Positions 8,904-17,621 of a stretch of 64,000 bases of DNA are shown in pieces. Below the pieces are notes generated by a model. That model ran no database searches. It saw nothing but the letters and a program-made list of their open reading frames with translations, and had not been told where the DNA came from. The stretch is from Thermoguttaceae bacterium (GTDB taxonomy: Bacteria > Planctomycetota > Planctomycetia > Pirellulales > Thermoguttaceae): assembly GCA_017441605.1 (NCBI GenBank), contig JAFRXD010000029.1, positions 1 through 64,000 of the forward strand, read 5' to 3'. How positions within the stretch are numbered: the stretch's first letter is position 1; each line of letters begins with the position of its first letter. Position numbers and translations under genes: made by a program.

Positions 8904-9524
8904 TCAATACCACTCGTCCGGCGTAAGATCCTCGCGCAATTCCAGCCCGAGTCGTTTAAAATCCGGGATCAACTTTTCCTTTAAAGACGTCGGCCACTTG
9001 AACGGACCTTCCAATAAGTTTTCCAAAAGATTATAACCGCCAATATATTCGTCAAAAACGCTGTCGATAAACGAGTCGTTTACTTTATGATCGAAACATT
9101 TATTGAAATAATCCCATTCTATAAGAGTTCCTTCGGGAGTCGACGCGTCAATGCAACCATACCAATCCTCCGCGCTATAGACAACGATATATTGATGAGG
9201 AAGATCCGATTCTTTTCGTAGTAGTTTGGTGAACTCGACAATGTTTTCTTTTTCCAAATTACCAACAATAAACGCGGTCAAACCTTCTAAACGTTCCTTG
9301 GCTGGAACGACCGATAGATAGGCGTCGTCTTCCATTCCCGCGATACGACCCCAAGTTAGCAAAACGTTCCGATAATCGGCTGGAATCGTTACTCCCAACG
9401 CCTGTTCCGCATTTTTGACGTCTTCCTCCCTCACTCTTCCGTAAAGGCAACAATCGACGTTGTCGTAAAGTTTAGGATTAAGATCTATTACCTTCCGAAG
9501 GTCTTCGAACGTATATTTTCCCAT
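8904..9524 (-). CDS. SMI1/KNR4 (SUKH) family protein, possible immunity protein
   Basis: 206 residues. The N-terminal half has the SUKH pattern: EEDVKNAEQALGVTIPADYR followed by NVLLTWGRIAGM, then a beta-rich stretch with LTAFIVGNLE, QYIVVYSAED and GTLIEWDYF. Bacterial SUKH proteins often neutralise nuclease or other toxins of polymorphic toxin systems, but no toxin gene is in view. The ATG at 9524 has AAGAGA about 8 bases upstream. The stop lies 74 bp before the chosen start of the DUF416 gene (or overlaps the frame if the GTG start is used). A+T-rich composition unlike the surrounding genes suggests horizontal acquisition. Confidence 0.82.
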   Translation of the reverse strand: MGKYTFEDLRKVIDLNPKLYDNVDCCLYGRVREEDVKNAEQALGVTIPADYRNVLLTWGRIAGMEDDAYLSVVPAKERLEGLTAFIVGNLEKENIVEFTKLLRKESDLPHQYIVVYSAEDWYGCIDASTPEGTLIEWDYFNKCFDHKVNDSFIDSVFDEYIGGYNLLENLLEGPFKWPTSLKEKLIPDFKRLGLELREDLTPDEWY

Positions 9525-9624
9525 TTTAAGTCTCTTTGCGCTTGACGTTGAACAAACTTATTTCCGACGGCGTCGCGATAACCGCCGTCAACTCGGAAAA
9601 ACGGGGACGAATCGCGTCTTTTTC

Positions 9625-9661
9625 AAAAAACTCCCATAGCCGTCGATAACGACTATGGGAG
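9625..9661 (-). terminator. Terminator of the arabinan operon
   Basis: Minus-strand hairpin with 9-bp perfect arms (9631-9639 and 9653-9661) followed by TTTTTT, 29 bp after the GH51 stop. A second small inverted repeat (GACGGCG...CGCCGTC, 9566-9589) lies between it and the SUKH gene. Confidence 0.88.
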
Positions 9662-9689
9662 CCCGCGATCCAATGAAACGACGGAACGA

Positions 9690-11588
9690 TTACCGCTCGA
9701 TCTCCGCCTTAAAGAGCGTCGCGCTGTACGGCGCGATCTCGACGCCTTGCGCGAAGTCGTCGACGCTAGACTCGACGATATCGATCTTCTGCTCCGAGTC
9801 CGGGTCGTTGAACGCCTTGGGATCGGAGTTCGCGATAACGAATCGCTTCGCGCTCTTGGCGAGTTTCAGATCGACTCCGAACGAGAATTTCTCCGCCTTG
9901 TCGGTCGGGTTCACGACCGCGACGGTCAGGTATTTCCCGTCCGCGGTCGTCGCGGCGGCGACGTCGAACGGCTTCGGAGCCTCGACTTTGAGCGGAATCT
10001 CGCCAAATTCGTTCCGATAGAGCTTTAGAACCAGCCCGGTCGTTTCGAAACGCGCGTTCGTCGCCGACGTCTTAATCGCCCCGATCACGTTGACCGTCTG
10101 CGCGTAGTTCGCCATAACGAAAATGTCGCTATTGCGATAGTACTCGTGCAGACCGGCGGCGATTCCGAGCCCGTCCTTCATAAAGTAGCGCGTGCCAAGC
10201 TCGCCGAAGACGTGCGGTCCGTACCAGTAGTTCCACTCGTCCATCGCGATGCGAATGTCCTTGCCCTCGAGTTCCTTGAACTCCTTGCGATACTTGCGAT
10301 GCGCGTCCGCGATACGGCGAATCGAGTTCGGAATCAGCGCGACGTGCTCGGCGACGTTCTCTCGCTCTTGGACGTAGAAGTGCTCGCTAACCCAGTCCAT
10401 ATGGTCCGCGCACTGGCGCATAATCAGCTCGTCCCAAGCGCCGACCGCGCCGACCGAAATCAGCGTCAAGCTCGAGTCGAATTTCCGGAACGAATCGACG
10501 AACTCGTTGTTCTTCAAGGCGTATTTATCGGTCGACATATGCCCGATTTGCCAGTCGCCGTACATCTCGTTCCCAATGCACCAATGCTTGACGCCGTAGG
10601 GCTCTTTATGCCCGTTCGCCGCGCGAATTTTGCCGAACTCCGAGTCCGCCGAGCCGTTCGCGTACTCCAGCTCCTGGAGCGCCAGTTCCACGTTCCCCGC
10701 GCCGGTGTTGACCGCCACGTCGGGCAGGGTTCCGACCGTCTCGCAGAAGACCATAAACTCGTCGATACCAAAGTCGTTGTGCTCGATCCCTTGCCACGCG
10801 GGGTTCTTTCTCGGGGGGCGACGATCGCGGGGACCGATACCGTCCTTCCAGTTGTAGCCGCTCACGAAGTTCCCGCCCGGCCAGCGATAAATCGGCGCGT
10901 TCAATTCTTTGAGCAGCTTAATCGTGTCGGCGCGCATTCCGGAGATATTGTCGCCGGGCATAAGGGACGCCGTTCCAAGTCGCGTCTCCCCTTTGCCTTG
11001 GAAGAGAACCGCGAACGAGCCTTTCTCGATCGGGTCGAGCAAACCGTTCGCGACGAATTGGAACGCGTACTTGCGATACCCGTCGTCCGCCGTCTCGACC
11101 GCCTCGGTCAGCGGCAGTTCGATGAACCGCTTGCCGTTGTCGAATAGAACGCGAACCGCAATCCGCTGTCCTTCCGACGTCTTCGCCCAGACGTAACCGA
11201 CGTACTCTTTTCCGTTAACGAACGAGAGCCCCTCTTGCTCGACTCCGAACGCCCAGTCGTTCTCGCTCGTCCATTTCGGGGACGCCTCGCCGACGAACGC
11301 GCCCTCTTTCGCTTGCTCGAACTTCGCGTTTCCAAGGAGTTCCCACGGATGGACGCTCGGCGCGTCGAAGAACTTGCGGTCTTGCAACATCTCCGCCCAG
11401 ATTCCGCCGTAAATGCAGCGCCCGAGGTGCTCGATGAATTGTCCGTAGATCAACGGAGAGATCGGCTCGCCCTTTTGCGCCGCGTCGATTTTGACCTCGA
11501 CCTTGTCTTGCGCGAGCGAGGGCGCGACAAACCCCGACGCCAAAACGACTAGCGCCAGCGCCGAAACAAATGCTTTTAACGATTTCAT
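9690..11588 (-). CDS. Alpha-L-arabinofuranosidase, GH51, secreted
   Basis: It releases terminal alpha-L-arabinofuranose from arabinan and arabinoxylan-type side chains. The 632-residue protein has a signal peptide (about 1-26, ending PSLAQ), then PISPLIYGQFIEHLGRCIYG, typical of the GH51 barrel. The acid/base Glu is E341 in CIGNEMYGDW and the nucleophile is E451 in MDEWNYWYG. A C-terminal beta-sandwich follows from about 540. Most GH51 enzymes are cytoplasmic, so the signal peptide is notable. Third gene of the GH43-GH127-GH51 operon, 43 bp after the GH127 stop, with AAGGA 8 bases before the ATG. Confidence 0.94.
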   Translation of the reverse strand: MKSLKAFVSALALVVLASGFVAPSLAQDKVEVKIDAAQKGEPISPLIYGQFIEHLGRCIYGGIWAEMLQDRKFFDAPSVHPWELLGNAKFEQAKEGAFVGEASPKWTSENDWAFGVEQEGLSFVNGKEYVGYVWAKTSEGQRIAVRVLFDNGKRFIELPLTEAVETADDGYRKYAFQFVANGLLDPIEKGSFAVLFQGKGETRLGTASLMPGDNISGMRADTIKLLKELNAPIYRWPGGNFVSGYNWKDGIGPRDRRPPRKNPAWQGIEHNDFGIDEFMVFCETVGTLPDVAVNTGAGNVELALQELEYANGSADSEFGKIRAANGHKEPYGVKHWCIGNEMYGDWQIGHMSTDKYALKNNEFVDSFRKFDSSLTLISVGAVGAWDELIMRQCADHMDWVSEHFYVQERENVAEHVALIPNSIRRIADAHRKYRKEFKELEGKDIRIAMDEWNYWYGPHVFGELGTRYFMKDGLGIAAGLHEYYRNSDIFVMANYAQTVNVIGAIKTSATNARFETTGLVLKLYRNEFGEIPLKVEAPKPFDVAAATTADGKYLTVAVVNPTDKAEKFSFGVDLKLAKSAKRFVIANSDPKAFNDPDSEQKIDIVESSVDDFAQGVEIAPYSATLFKAEIER

Positions 11589-11631
11589 ATAGGGTTCCTT
11601 CTATGGAGAAGAGCGGAAAGACCCGCTCGGA

Positions 11632-14037
11632 TTATTGTTCGCCATAAAGCTCTTCGCGCGCGTCTTCATAAATCGTTCTCGCGCCGAAGATACCGCCCGC
11701 CGTCGCGTTTTCCTTCCCTTGGAAGCGAACGCGAACGACCGATTTCTTTTCCTGATTCGGGATCGAATAGAGCTCGTCGAAGAATTTCCCCGGCTTGTCT
11801 CGATTCAAGCGCCGCTCCGCGATTTTGTCGCCGTCGATCAGTAGGTCGAAAACCCGATTTCCCGTCTCGTCGCCCCAGTAGGTAACGACCAGCGCGCAAG
11901 GCTTTTCCGGATCGACCTTCATGTCGAACTCAAAATAGCCGCCGTCGCGCGCGTCGCGCCACTTGCGACCCATATGCTCTCCGAAAAACGTCTTTTCGCC
12001 GCTAAAGTTCGCGTCTCGCTCCGGTTGCATCTCCCCGGGTTGGAAGAAAGAGAGCGTCGACTCCGCGAGCTTGTTGAGCCGCGCCTTTTCGAGCGATATT
12101 TCTTTCTCTTTTTCGGACCAAGACTTGGAATCGAAGAAATCGAAATAGACGACGTAGCGCCCGTCGATCTTATAGAACGGAGCGAGCGGAACGTCGCCCG
12201 GCTTCGCGTTTTTCAAGACGACTTTGTCCGGTTCCTCAAAGAGCGAGTCTTTGTCGAGCGCTCCCTTGCCGAGAAGCGTTTCGACGTCGCGATCGTCCGA
12301 GACGACGACCGGAACGATCGCCGCGTTTTTCGGGGCCTCCTCCGTTTCCGCTTCGAGTTGTGTCGCGACCGGCGCCTCGCTCGGTCCGATATAACCCGCG
12401 TACATAACCGGACCTCGGAAGAACGCCGCGACGTTCTCGTTATCGGGCGTCGGCTCGATCTTCCAATCGGCGACAAGCGAAAGTTGGATCGTCGTTTCGC
12501 CCTTTTCCCAGACGTCCCCGACTTGGAGATACCCGTCCGGAAGCTCGGGAAGCGAAGCGGAGCGGCAGTTGTTCGGAACGCGGACTTTGATCGGAACTTC
12601 CGTTCGCTCTTTGGCGTCGACCGTCAGCGCTCCGTTTCCGTCGAGGGTTATCGCGAGCCCTCGCTCTCGCCAGTCGAGCGTCGAGGGAACGAGCAAATTG
12701 ACGTAAAGCGTTTCGCCCTCGTCGGTCGCTTGTCGATAGTAAATATGCCCGTTGTACTGCGCGTGGTTCTCCATCCCCGTTCCGTGGCAGCAGGTCCAGT
12801 GGGTCTCGGGGGTCGAATAGGTTCGGAACCCGCCCGAGCGCAACGGAACGAAATACGCATAGAGCTTGTTCTTATCGTCGGTTTTATCAATCGACGCGAG
12901 AATGTGATTGTACAGCGCGCGCTCGAAATAGTCGATATAGGCGACGTCCCCCGACTGCTCGTACAACTCCTTCGTTAGCTTCAACATATTATAGGTGTTG
13001 CACGTCTCGCAAGTCGCGTCGTTAAGGCGCGTCGAGAGAACGCCGGGCTCCCCGAAATGCTCGCCCATCGTGTTCCCGCCGATCGCGTAGGTGTGGAACC
13101 CGACGACTCGCTTCCAGAAGAAATCGGCGGTCGGAAACGCGTTGATTTCCCCGTTCCCCGCGAGCTCGTAACGCCGCGCCAACCCAATGATTTTCGGTAT
13201 TTGCGTGTTGCCGTGCCGACCCCGAAGCTCGTCCCGAGCCTCGCTCAGCGGCTTGAGAATCGGGAGGTCGTAAAAGCGGTCTCCGGCTTTGAGATACTTC
13301 TCGTCCCCCGTCGCCGCGTAGAGATTGTAGTACGCGTCGTTCGTTCCTCCGTACTCGCTCAAAAGCATTTTCTGCATCAGTTCGAACGACAAATGGTCGA
13401 TAACGCTTATTCCCCAATCGCCGAGTCCCTTCGCGACTTCGAGCGCGTCCTCGTTGTCGCAATACAAATGGGCGTCCAACAACCCCGCGAACACCTTGTG
13501 AATCGCGTACCAAGGAACCCAAAGTCCGTTCAAGTCGAACCCTTGCGTTCGAACGTCCCCGCGCTCGATCTCTCCAAAGACCTCCGGATACTTCTCGTAA
13601 AGCGGCAGCATTCCGGTTCCGTATTTCTTCTGACACTCGGCGAGTTCCGAAACGACGTAATCCGCGCGCTCCTTAAAGCGCTCGTCCCCGGTCGACGCGT
13701 AGGTCTTCGAGAGCGCCGACAGATAGTGCCCGAGCGAGTGCCCCATAATCGATTGCGACTCCCAACCTCCGTACTGCTCCGCCTTTGGCTCGAGCCCCGA
13801 GTTGGTTCGCAGTTTCGCGAGGAGTCGATCCGGCTCGACGCTCAGCAGGTATTCCGAGTTCTTGTCCTGCGCCGTCTTGAACGGGCTGGGAAGCAAGCGA
13901 ACGCGCTCCATGGGAAACGGCTCGATTTTACGGTTCGCTCGAACGACGTCGTCCGTCCCGAGCGCGCAAATCCCCGAGAGGAGGACGAGCGACCCGAAAA
14001 ACGACGCGAACAAGGGTTGAATCGCGCGATGGCTCAT
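11632..14037 (-). CDS. Beta-L-arabinofuranosidase, GH127 (DUF1680), secreted
   Basis: Expected to remove beta-L-arabinofuranose units, as found on plant extensins and some pectic side chains. 801 residues with an N-terminal signal peptide (about 1-28). The alpha/alpha barrel carries the GH127 zinc and catalytic residues: E344 and C346 in CETCNTYNM, and C416-C417 in WTCCHGTGMENHAQ. These match the Glu/Cys/Cys-Cys site of the bifidobacterial enzyme HypBA1, in which a zinc-bound Cys acts as nucleophile. A C-terminal extension (about 650-801) looks like an additional beta-sandwich. ATG with AAGGAA 6 bases upstream, 15 bp after the GH43 stop. Confidence 0.93.
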   Translation of the reverse strand: MSHRAIQPLFASFFGSLVLLSGICALGTDDVVRANRKIEPFPMERVRLLPSPFKTAQDKNSEYLLSVEPDRLLAKLRTNSGLEPKAEQYGGWESQSIMGHSLGHYLSALSKTYASTGDERFKERADYVVSELAECQKKYGTGMLPLYEKYPEVFGEIERGDVRTQGFDLNGLWVPWYAIHKVFAGLLDAHLYCDNEDALEVAKGLGDWGISVIDHLSFELMQKMLLSEYGGTNDAYYNLYAATGDEKYLKAGDRFYDLPILKPLSEARDELRGRHGNTQIPKIIGLARRYELAGNGEINAFPTADFFWKRVVGFHTYAIGGNTMGEHFGEPGVLSTRLNDATCETCNTYNMLKLTKELYEQSGDVAYIDYFERALYNHILASIDKTDDKNKLYAYFVPLRSGGFRTYSTPETHWTCCHGTGMENHAQYNGHIYYRQATDEGETLYVNLLVPSTLDWRERGLAITLDGNGALTVDAKERTEVPIKVRVPNNCRSASLPELPDGYLQVGDVWEKGETTIQLSLVADWKIEPTPDNENVAAFFRGPVMYAGYIGPSEAPVATQLEAETEEAPKNAAIVPVVVSDDRDVETLLGKGALDKDSLFEEPDKVVLKNAKPGDVPLAPFYKIDGRYVVYFDFFDSKSWSEKEKEISLEKARLNKLAESTLSFFQPGEMQPERDANFSGEKTFFGEHMGRKWRDARDGGYFEFDMKVDPEKPCALVVTYWGDETGNRVFDLLIDGDKIAERRLNRDKPGKFFDELYSIPNQEKKSVVRVRFQGKENATAGGIFGARTIYEDAREELYGEQ

Positions 14038-14052
14038 TGCGGTTCCTTATCG

Positions 14053-15696
14053 TTAGAGTTTCGTAATTTTCGGCGAAACGCGATAATAGTCGAAATCGGC
14101 GCCCCCGCCGACCTCTTCGGTCGCGTAATGATATAGTCCAAATCGATACCCCATAAAGTGAGGAAGGGTGTAGCGCATATGAAGCGGCTCGCCGATCTCG
14201 CGCCAGTCCCCCCCGTCGAGGCTCCAATAGAATAGCGCGACGTCCCTTTGGTCGGTAACGTCGCAGGAGATTTTGAGATAAACGACCGACGCGTCCTCCG
14301 GCAGGGGCGCGAGCTCGACGTCCTTAACCCCGTCCGGCTCCCCGCGACCCTTCGGTTCCGCGACCGTTTGCGCGACGAAAAACTTCCCGTCCCGCTTTGC
14401 GACCCCGACCGAGCCGTAAAATCTTTGCAGCGCGACGATTCCCGCGCGATCTCCCTCTTTGAGACCGCTAAAATCGAGCGCCGTCGTCGCCTCGCTCGTC
14501 GGTCCGAACGTCCGCTGCGTTATCGTATTGCGCGCGTCCGTTACCGCCGCGTCGACCCGACTCGTCGTCAGGCGAAGCCAACCCGGGCGCGCCGTTAGAG
14601 ACCAATATCGCGAGTCCGGAACGTGGTTCCATTGCCAAGCCAGTGGAAACGCGTCGAGCGAATACGCCGTCTCTTCCTTCGGAAGCGCCTCGAGTTTCTC
14701 GATAAGTTCCGGCGAGCGCTCGAATTCGTCCGACGCGACCATATTCCCGAGCGGCTCTCCTTCGCGAGGAATCGGGAGCGTCTCCGGCGCCTTGCCGTCG
14801 ACCCCGAGGATCGGCCAATCGTCTTCCCATTTGACCGGGATCAGATACGGAATTCGCCCGACCGCTCCGGAATCCCGAAACAGATAGGCGAACCAGTTCC
14901 CGTCGACTCCCTCGAAAAGCGTACCTTGCGCGATTCCGCGATCTTTAAAAATAACCCGACCCTCGTAGGGCCCCTCGATCTTATCGGAGCGGAAAATAAT
15001 CTCGGTTCTCATGTCCCCTTGCGGCCACGAGATATTGCAGACGTAGTACTTCCCGTTCCGCTTGAACATTTGCGAGCCTTCCGCCGGAAGCCCGATCCTG
15101 CCCCCCGCGACTTTTCCCGCGTCGCGGATAACGATCTCGTTAAAGCCTCCCTCTTTAAACCCGGACAAGTCCTCTTTCAGTTCCGTTAAGCGCAGATCCC
15201 CCGCGCCGTAAATCAGATACGCTTTCCCGTCGTCGTCGAAGAAGAGCGAACAGTCGTGGCACATTGGGCGAAACGACTTGACGTCCCATTTTCCCGCGAC
15301 GTCGCGCGTCGAGTAAATATAAGTCTTGCCCGTCGTTCCGGAAAAGACCGCCAAATAGAAAACCCCGTCCTTATGGCGAAGCGAGCTCGCCCAAGTCCCG
15401 CGCCCGTACGAACTTTGACCGTTCCGAAGCGCGAGCGCGTCCGGAACCTCCGTCGCGACGTCGCAGTACCCCGCGATCTCCCAGTCGACCAGATTCTTCG
15501 AGCGCATAATCGGAACGCCCGGGAACATGTGCATCGTCGTGGAGCTCATATAATAGGCGTCGCCGACCCGAACGACCGACATGTCCGGGACGTCCGCCCA
15601 GATATTCGGATTCGTCGCGTTCTCTTGAGCGAGCGAAGAGCCGGAAATCGCGAGCGCGAAAAGCGCGAGACAGAAGAGGGAAACCCGCGTCGACAT
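14053..15696 (-). CDS. GH43 family beta-xylosidase/alpha-arabinosidase, secreted
   Basis: 547 residues from the ATG at 15696, which gives a clean signal peptide (MSTRVSLFCLALFALAISGS) with AAAGAGAA upstream; a TTG at 15723 would add nine residues and is less likely. The five-bladed propeller shows the three GH43 acids: D38 in VPDMSVV (base), D148 in CHDCSLFFDDDG (pKa modulator) and E206 in PAEGSQMF (acid). A C-terminal concanavalin-like domain (about 330-547) with WQWNHVPDSRYWSL is typical of the beta-xylosidase-type subfamily. First gene of the arabinan operon, directly behind a strong promoter. Confidence 0.92.
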   Translation of the reverse strand: MSTRVSLFCLALFALAISGSSLAQENATNPNIWADVPDMSVVRVGDAYYMSSTTMHMFPGVPIMRSKNLVDWEIAGYCDVATEVPDALALRNGQSSYGRGTWASSLRHKDGVFYLAVFSGTTGKTYIYSTRDVAGKWDVKSFRPMCHDCSLFFDDDGKAYLIYGAGDLRLTELKEDLSGFKEGGFNEIVIRDAGKVAGGRIGLPAEGSQMFKRNGKYYVCNISWPQGDMRTEIIFRSDKIEGPYEGRVIFKDRGIAQGTLFEGVDGNWFAYLFRDSGAVGRIPYLIPVKWEDDWPILGVDGKAPETLPIPREGEPLGNMVASDEFERSPELIEKLEALPKEETAYSLDAFPLAWQWNHVPDSRYWSLTARPGWLRLTTSRVDAAVTDARNTITQRTFGPTSEATTALDFSGLKEGDRAGIVALQRFYGSVGVAKRDGKFFVAQTVAEPKGRGEPDGVKDVELAPLPEDASVVYLKISCDVTDQRDVALFYWSLDGGDWREIGEPLHMRYTLPHFMGYRFGLYHYATEEVGGGADFDYYRVSPKITKL

Positions 15697-15765
15697 TGCG
15701 TTCTCTTTCACTATTGGGGACAATACGAACCGCGAAGATCGACGATTCGATCCCGCTCTTTTGAA

Positions 15766-15794
15766 AAGATAACGGAGCGAGTCCCCCGCGTCAA
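15766..15794 (-). promoter_or_regulatory. Sigma-70-like promoter of the arabinan operon
   Basis: On the minus strand TTGACG (15789-15794), 17-bp spacer, TATCTT (15766-15771). Transcription would start about 60 nt before the GH43 ATG. No operator-like inverted repeat is obvious next to it. Confidence 0.78.
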
Positions 15795-15856
15795 CGAAAA
15801 GACCGAAAAATATCCCTTTTTTATCGAAAGTAATTGAGCGACCGCGTTTTCAAACC

Positions 15857-15896
15857 CAAAAAAGAAAGCGGGACTCGACGCCGCGCCGATCCCGCT
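15857..15896 (-). terminator. Terminator of the membrane-protein gene
   Basis: Minus-strand hairpin with AGCGGGA/TCCCGCT arms (15867-15873 and 15890-15896) followed by TTTCTTTTTT, about 36 bp after the stop at 15932. Confidence 0.82.
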
Positions 15897-15931
15897 TTTA
15901 TCGAACTCGTTGAAATCGCTCGACTAGCGAA

Positions 15932-17380
15932 CTATTTAGCCTCTTCTTCCGCCTCTTCGTATTTTTCGAGCAACTCCTCGTCTTGCGCGCGCTCGCGAAT
16001 ATCGTCCTCGATAATCCACGCGAGCCGACCGAGCAATCGCAAGTAGATCGCCGGGATCCACGTCAAACCCAGCGAGAGCAAGAGCGCGACGAGCGCCACT
16101 TTGCCGAGGCTTTGCTTTTCGCCGACGTCGCCGACCACGTGGTCGTGCACCGCGAACCACAGCATAAAGAGCACGTATCCGATCGTCCCGAAGAGGAACG
16201 CGTAAGAGATCGCGAAGAAACATCCCCAACTCGACGCGACGTACTTCAAGCTCTTCGCCACGTCCTTCGTGAGCAGAACGAACAGCGCGTCCGCTTGGAG
16301 GCACGATAGATAGAAAATCGGGAGCAAACAGGTCGCCGAGAGCGCGAACCCCGCCGACGGATTGAGCCCGAGCAGGTGAAAGACGACCGCCCCCGGAAGA
16401 CCGCCGAGCCCAATGAGGCACAGAATCCAAGCGAATTGCCCGAGACCCCCGAGAAAACTGTACTCCGGCCACTCGCTAAATTTGTCCGACCCGCTCGCCG
16501 TCTCGCGGAAAATGTGCATAAGCAAAGGCAGCGCGAAAACGCCCCACACGAGGCAGAAAAGCAAAAGAACGATCTTGTCGCCCCATATGCAGCTTAGAAA
16601 GTCGCTCAGCGCCACGAGGTGCCGATCCGCGCTGTTCAACGACTCGGAGACTTGCTTGGAAAGCGCTCTCGTCATAAAGTGCGTCGCGGGGAACAGCGTG
16701 ATAAACCCCGCCCCCGTGATCAGACACATGCGCAAGAGCGTCTGAACCGAGAAAAACGGCGCGAAGAGATTGTCCCAAAACGGGCGCTCCGGCAATTTCG
16801 CGCGTTTCGACGCGGCGGGCGTCTCCGGCTCCAGCGCTAGGTCGCGCTGTTTGCGACGATACAGATCGTCGATCGAAACTTGACTCTCGTCCGCGAACGG
16901 ATCGTATTGGGAACCCGACTTCTTGGACTCGACTTTCTTGCCTTTCTTCGGCTTGTAGCGCCGCTCCGACTTCTTCCCCTCTTTTTCGTCGATCTTGTCC
17001 GCGACGACGCGTTGGAGATCCATGACCGTGTAGCCGGTCGACGTCGGAACCGATTCCGGGGTCGATTCGGGCGTCGAAAGCCCGTACACGTCCGGCTCGT
17101 CTTCGGCCGATTTCGGGGCCGCGATCGTCGGCGCGTCGTTCGCCGAGCCCATTTGAGCCGCCAATGCGCTCGCGTCGGCGGATGCCGACCCGGAGCCGAT
17201 TTCGTAACCTCCGCCCCCTTGTTCTGCGGGAACGAAACGATAACCGTATTGCCCGTCCCCTTGCAATTTAAATTCCTCGGACTTGCTCTCGTTCGAAGAG
17301 GCGTCGCTCGGCGTTTGAGAGTCGTCGACAATCGACAGACCGTCGTCTTCGTTCAAGTTGGATTGATCGTCGGCGGGCAT
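15932..17380 (-). CDS. Multi-pass membrane protein with long disordered N-terminus, unknown function
   Basis: 482 residues, not recognised beyond being an integral membrane protein. Residues 1-110 are acidic and rich in Ser, Asp and Gly and look disordered. Residues 130-165 are strongly basic (KKGKKVESKKSG). From about residue 205 there are roughly six or seven hydrophobic segments, for example LLRMCLITGAGFITLF, IVLLLFCLVWGVFALPLL, ILCLIGLGGLPGAVVF, YAFLFGTIGYVLFMLWFAV and VALVALLLSLGLTWIPAIY. The C-terminus is a charged, Glu-rich tail. The design (soluble tail plus helix bundle) resembles planctomycete proteins of unknown role. ATG with GGGGAAG upstream; single-gene unit with its own promoter and terminator. 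Confidence 0.82.
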   Translation of the reverse strand: MPADDQSNLNEDDGLSIVDDSQTPSDASSNESKSEEFKLQGDGQYGYRFVPAEQGGGGYEIGSGSASADASALAAQMGSANDAPTIAAPKSAEDEPDVYGLSTPESTPESVPTSTGYTVMDLQRVVADKIDEKEGKKSERRYKPKKGKKVESKKSGSQYDPFADESQVSIDDLYRRKQRDLALEPETPAASKRAKLPERPFWDNLFAPFFSVQTLLRMCLITGAGFITLFPATHFMTRALSKQVSESLNSADRHLVALSDFLSCIWGDKIVLLLFCLVWGVFALPLLMHIFRETASGSDKFSEWPEYSFLGGLGQFAWILCLIGLGGLPGAVVFHLLGLNPSAGFALSATCLLPIFYLSCLQADALFVLLTKDVAKSLKYVASSWGCFFAISYAFLFGTIGYVLFMLWFAVHDHVVGDVGEKQSLGKVALVALLLSLGLTWIPAIYLRLLGRLAWIIEDDIRERAQDEELLEKYEEAEEEAK

Positions 17381-17444
17381 GGCGGCTTCCCCTATTTGCG
17401 GTTGATTTGGAATCGGCGCGCGAAATCGACGGCGCCCGGCGCGA

Positions 17445-17473
17445 ATTATAGCCGATAATCATACGAAAATCAA
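17445..17473 (-). promoter_or_regulatory. Sigma-70-like promoter of the membrane-protein gene
   Basis: Minus strand TTGATT (17468-17473), 17-bp spacer, perfect TATAAT (17445-17450), about 65 nt before the start codon. Confidence 0.82.
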
Positions 17474-17517
17474 GCGTTTTTTGTCCGTTCCCCCAATTTC
17501 CCATTTTAATCGGGGGA

Positions 17518-17545
17518 TTGTCAAGAACGTTTTTTGATTTACGAT
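17518..17545 (+). promoter_or_regulatory. Sigma-70-like promoter of the serine acetyltransferase gene
   Basis: TTGTCA (17518-17523), 16-bp spacer, TACGAT (17540-17545), about 70 nt before the ATG. It lies back to back with the promoter for the divergent membrane-protein gene. Confidence 0.55.
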
Positions 17546-17621
17546 GGTAACGGATCGCGGGTAAGGCGAAATCGCTCAAAGGTATCGAGCCGTCTTGTTC
17601 GCGCTAAGCAAGGATCTCGCT

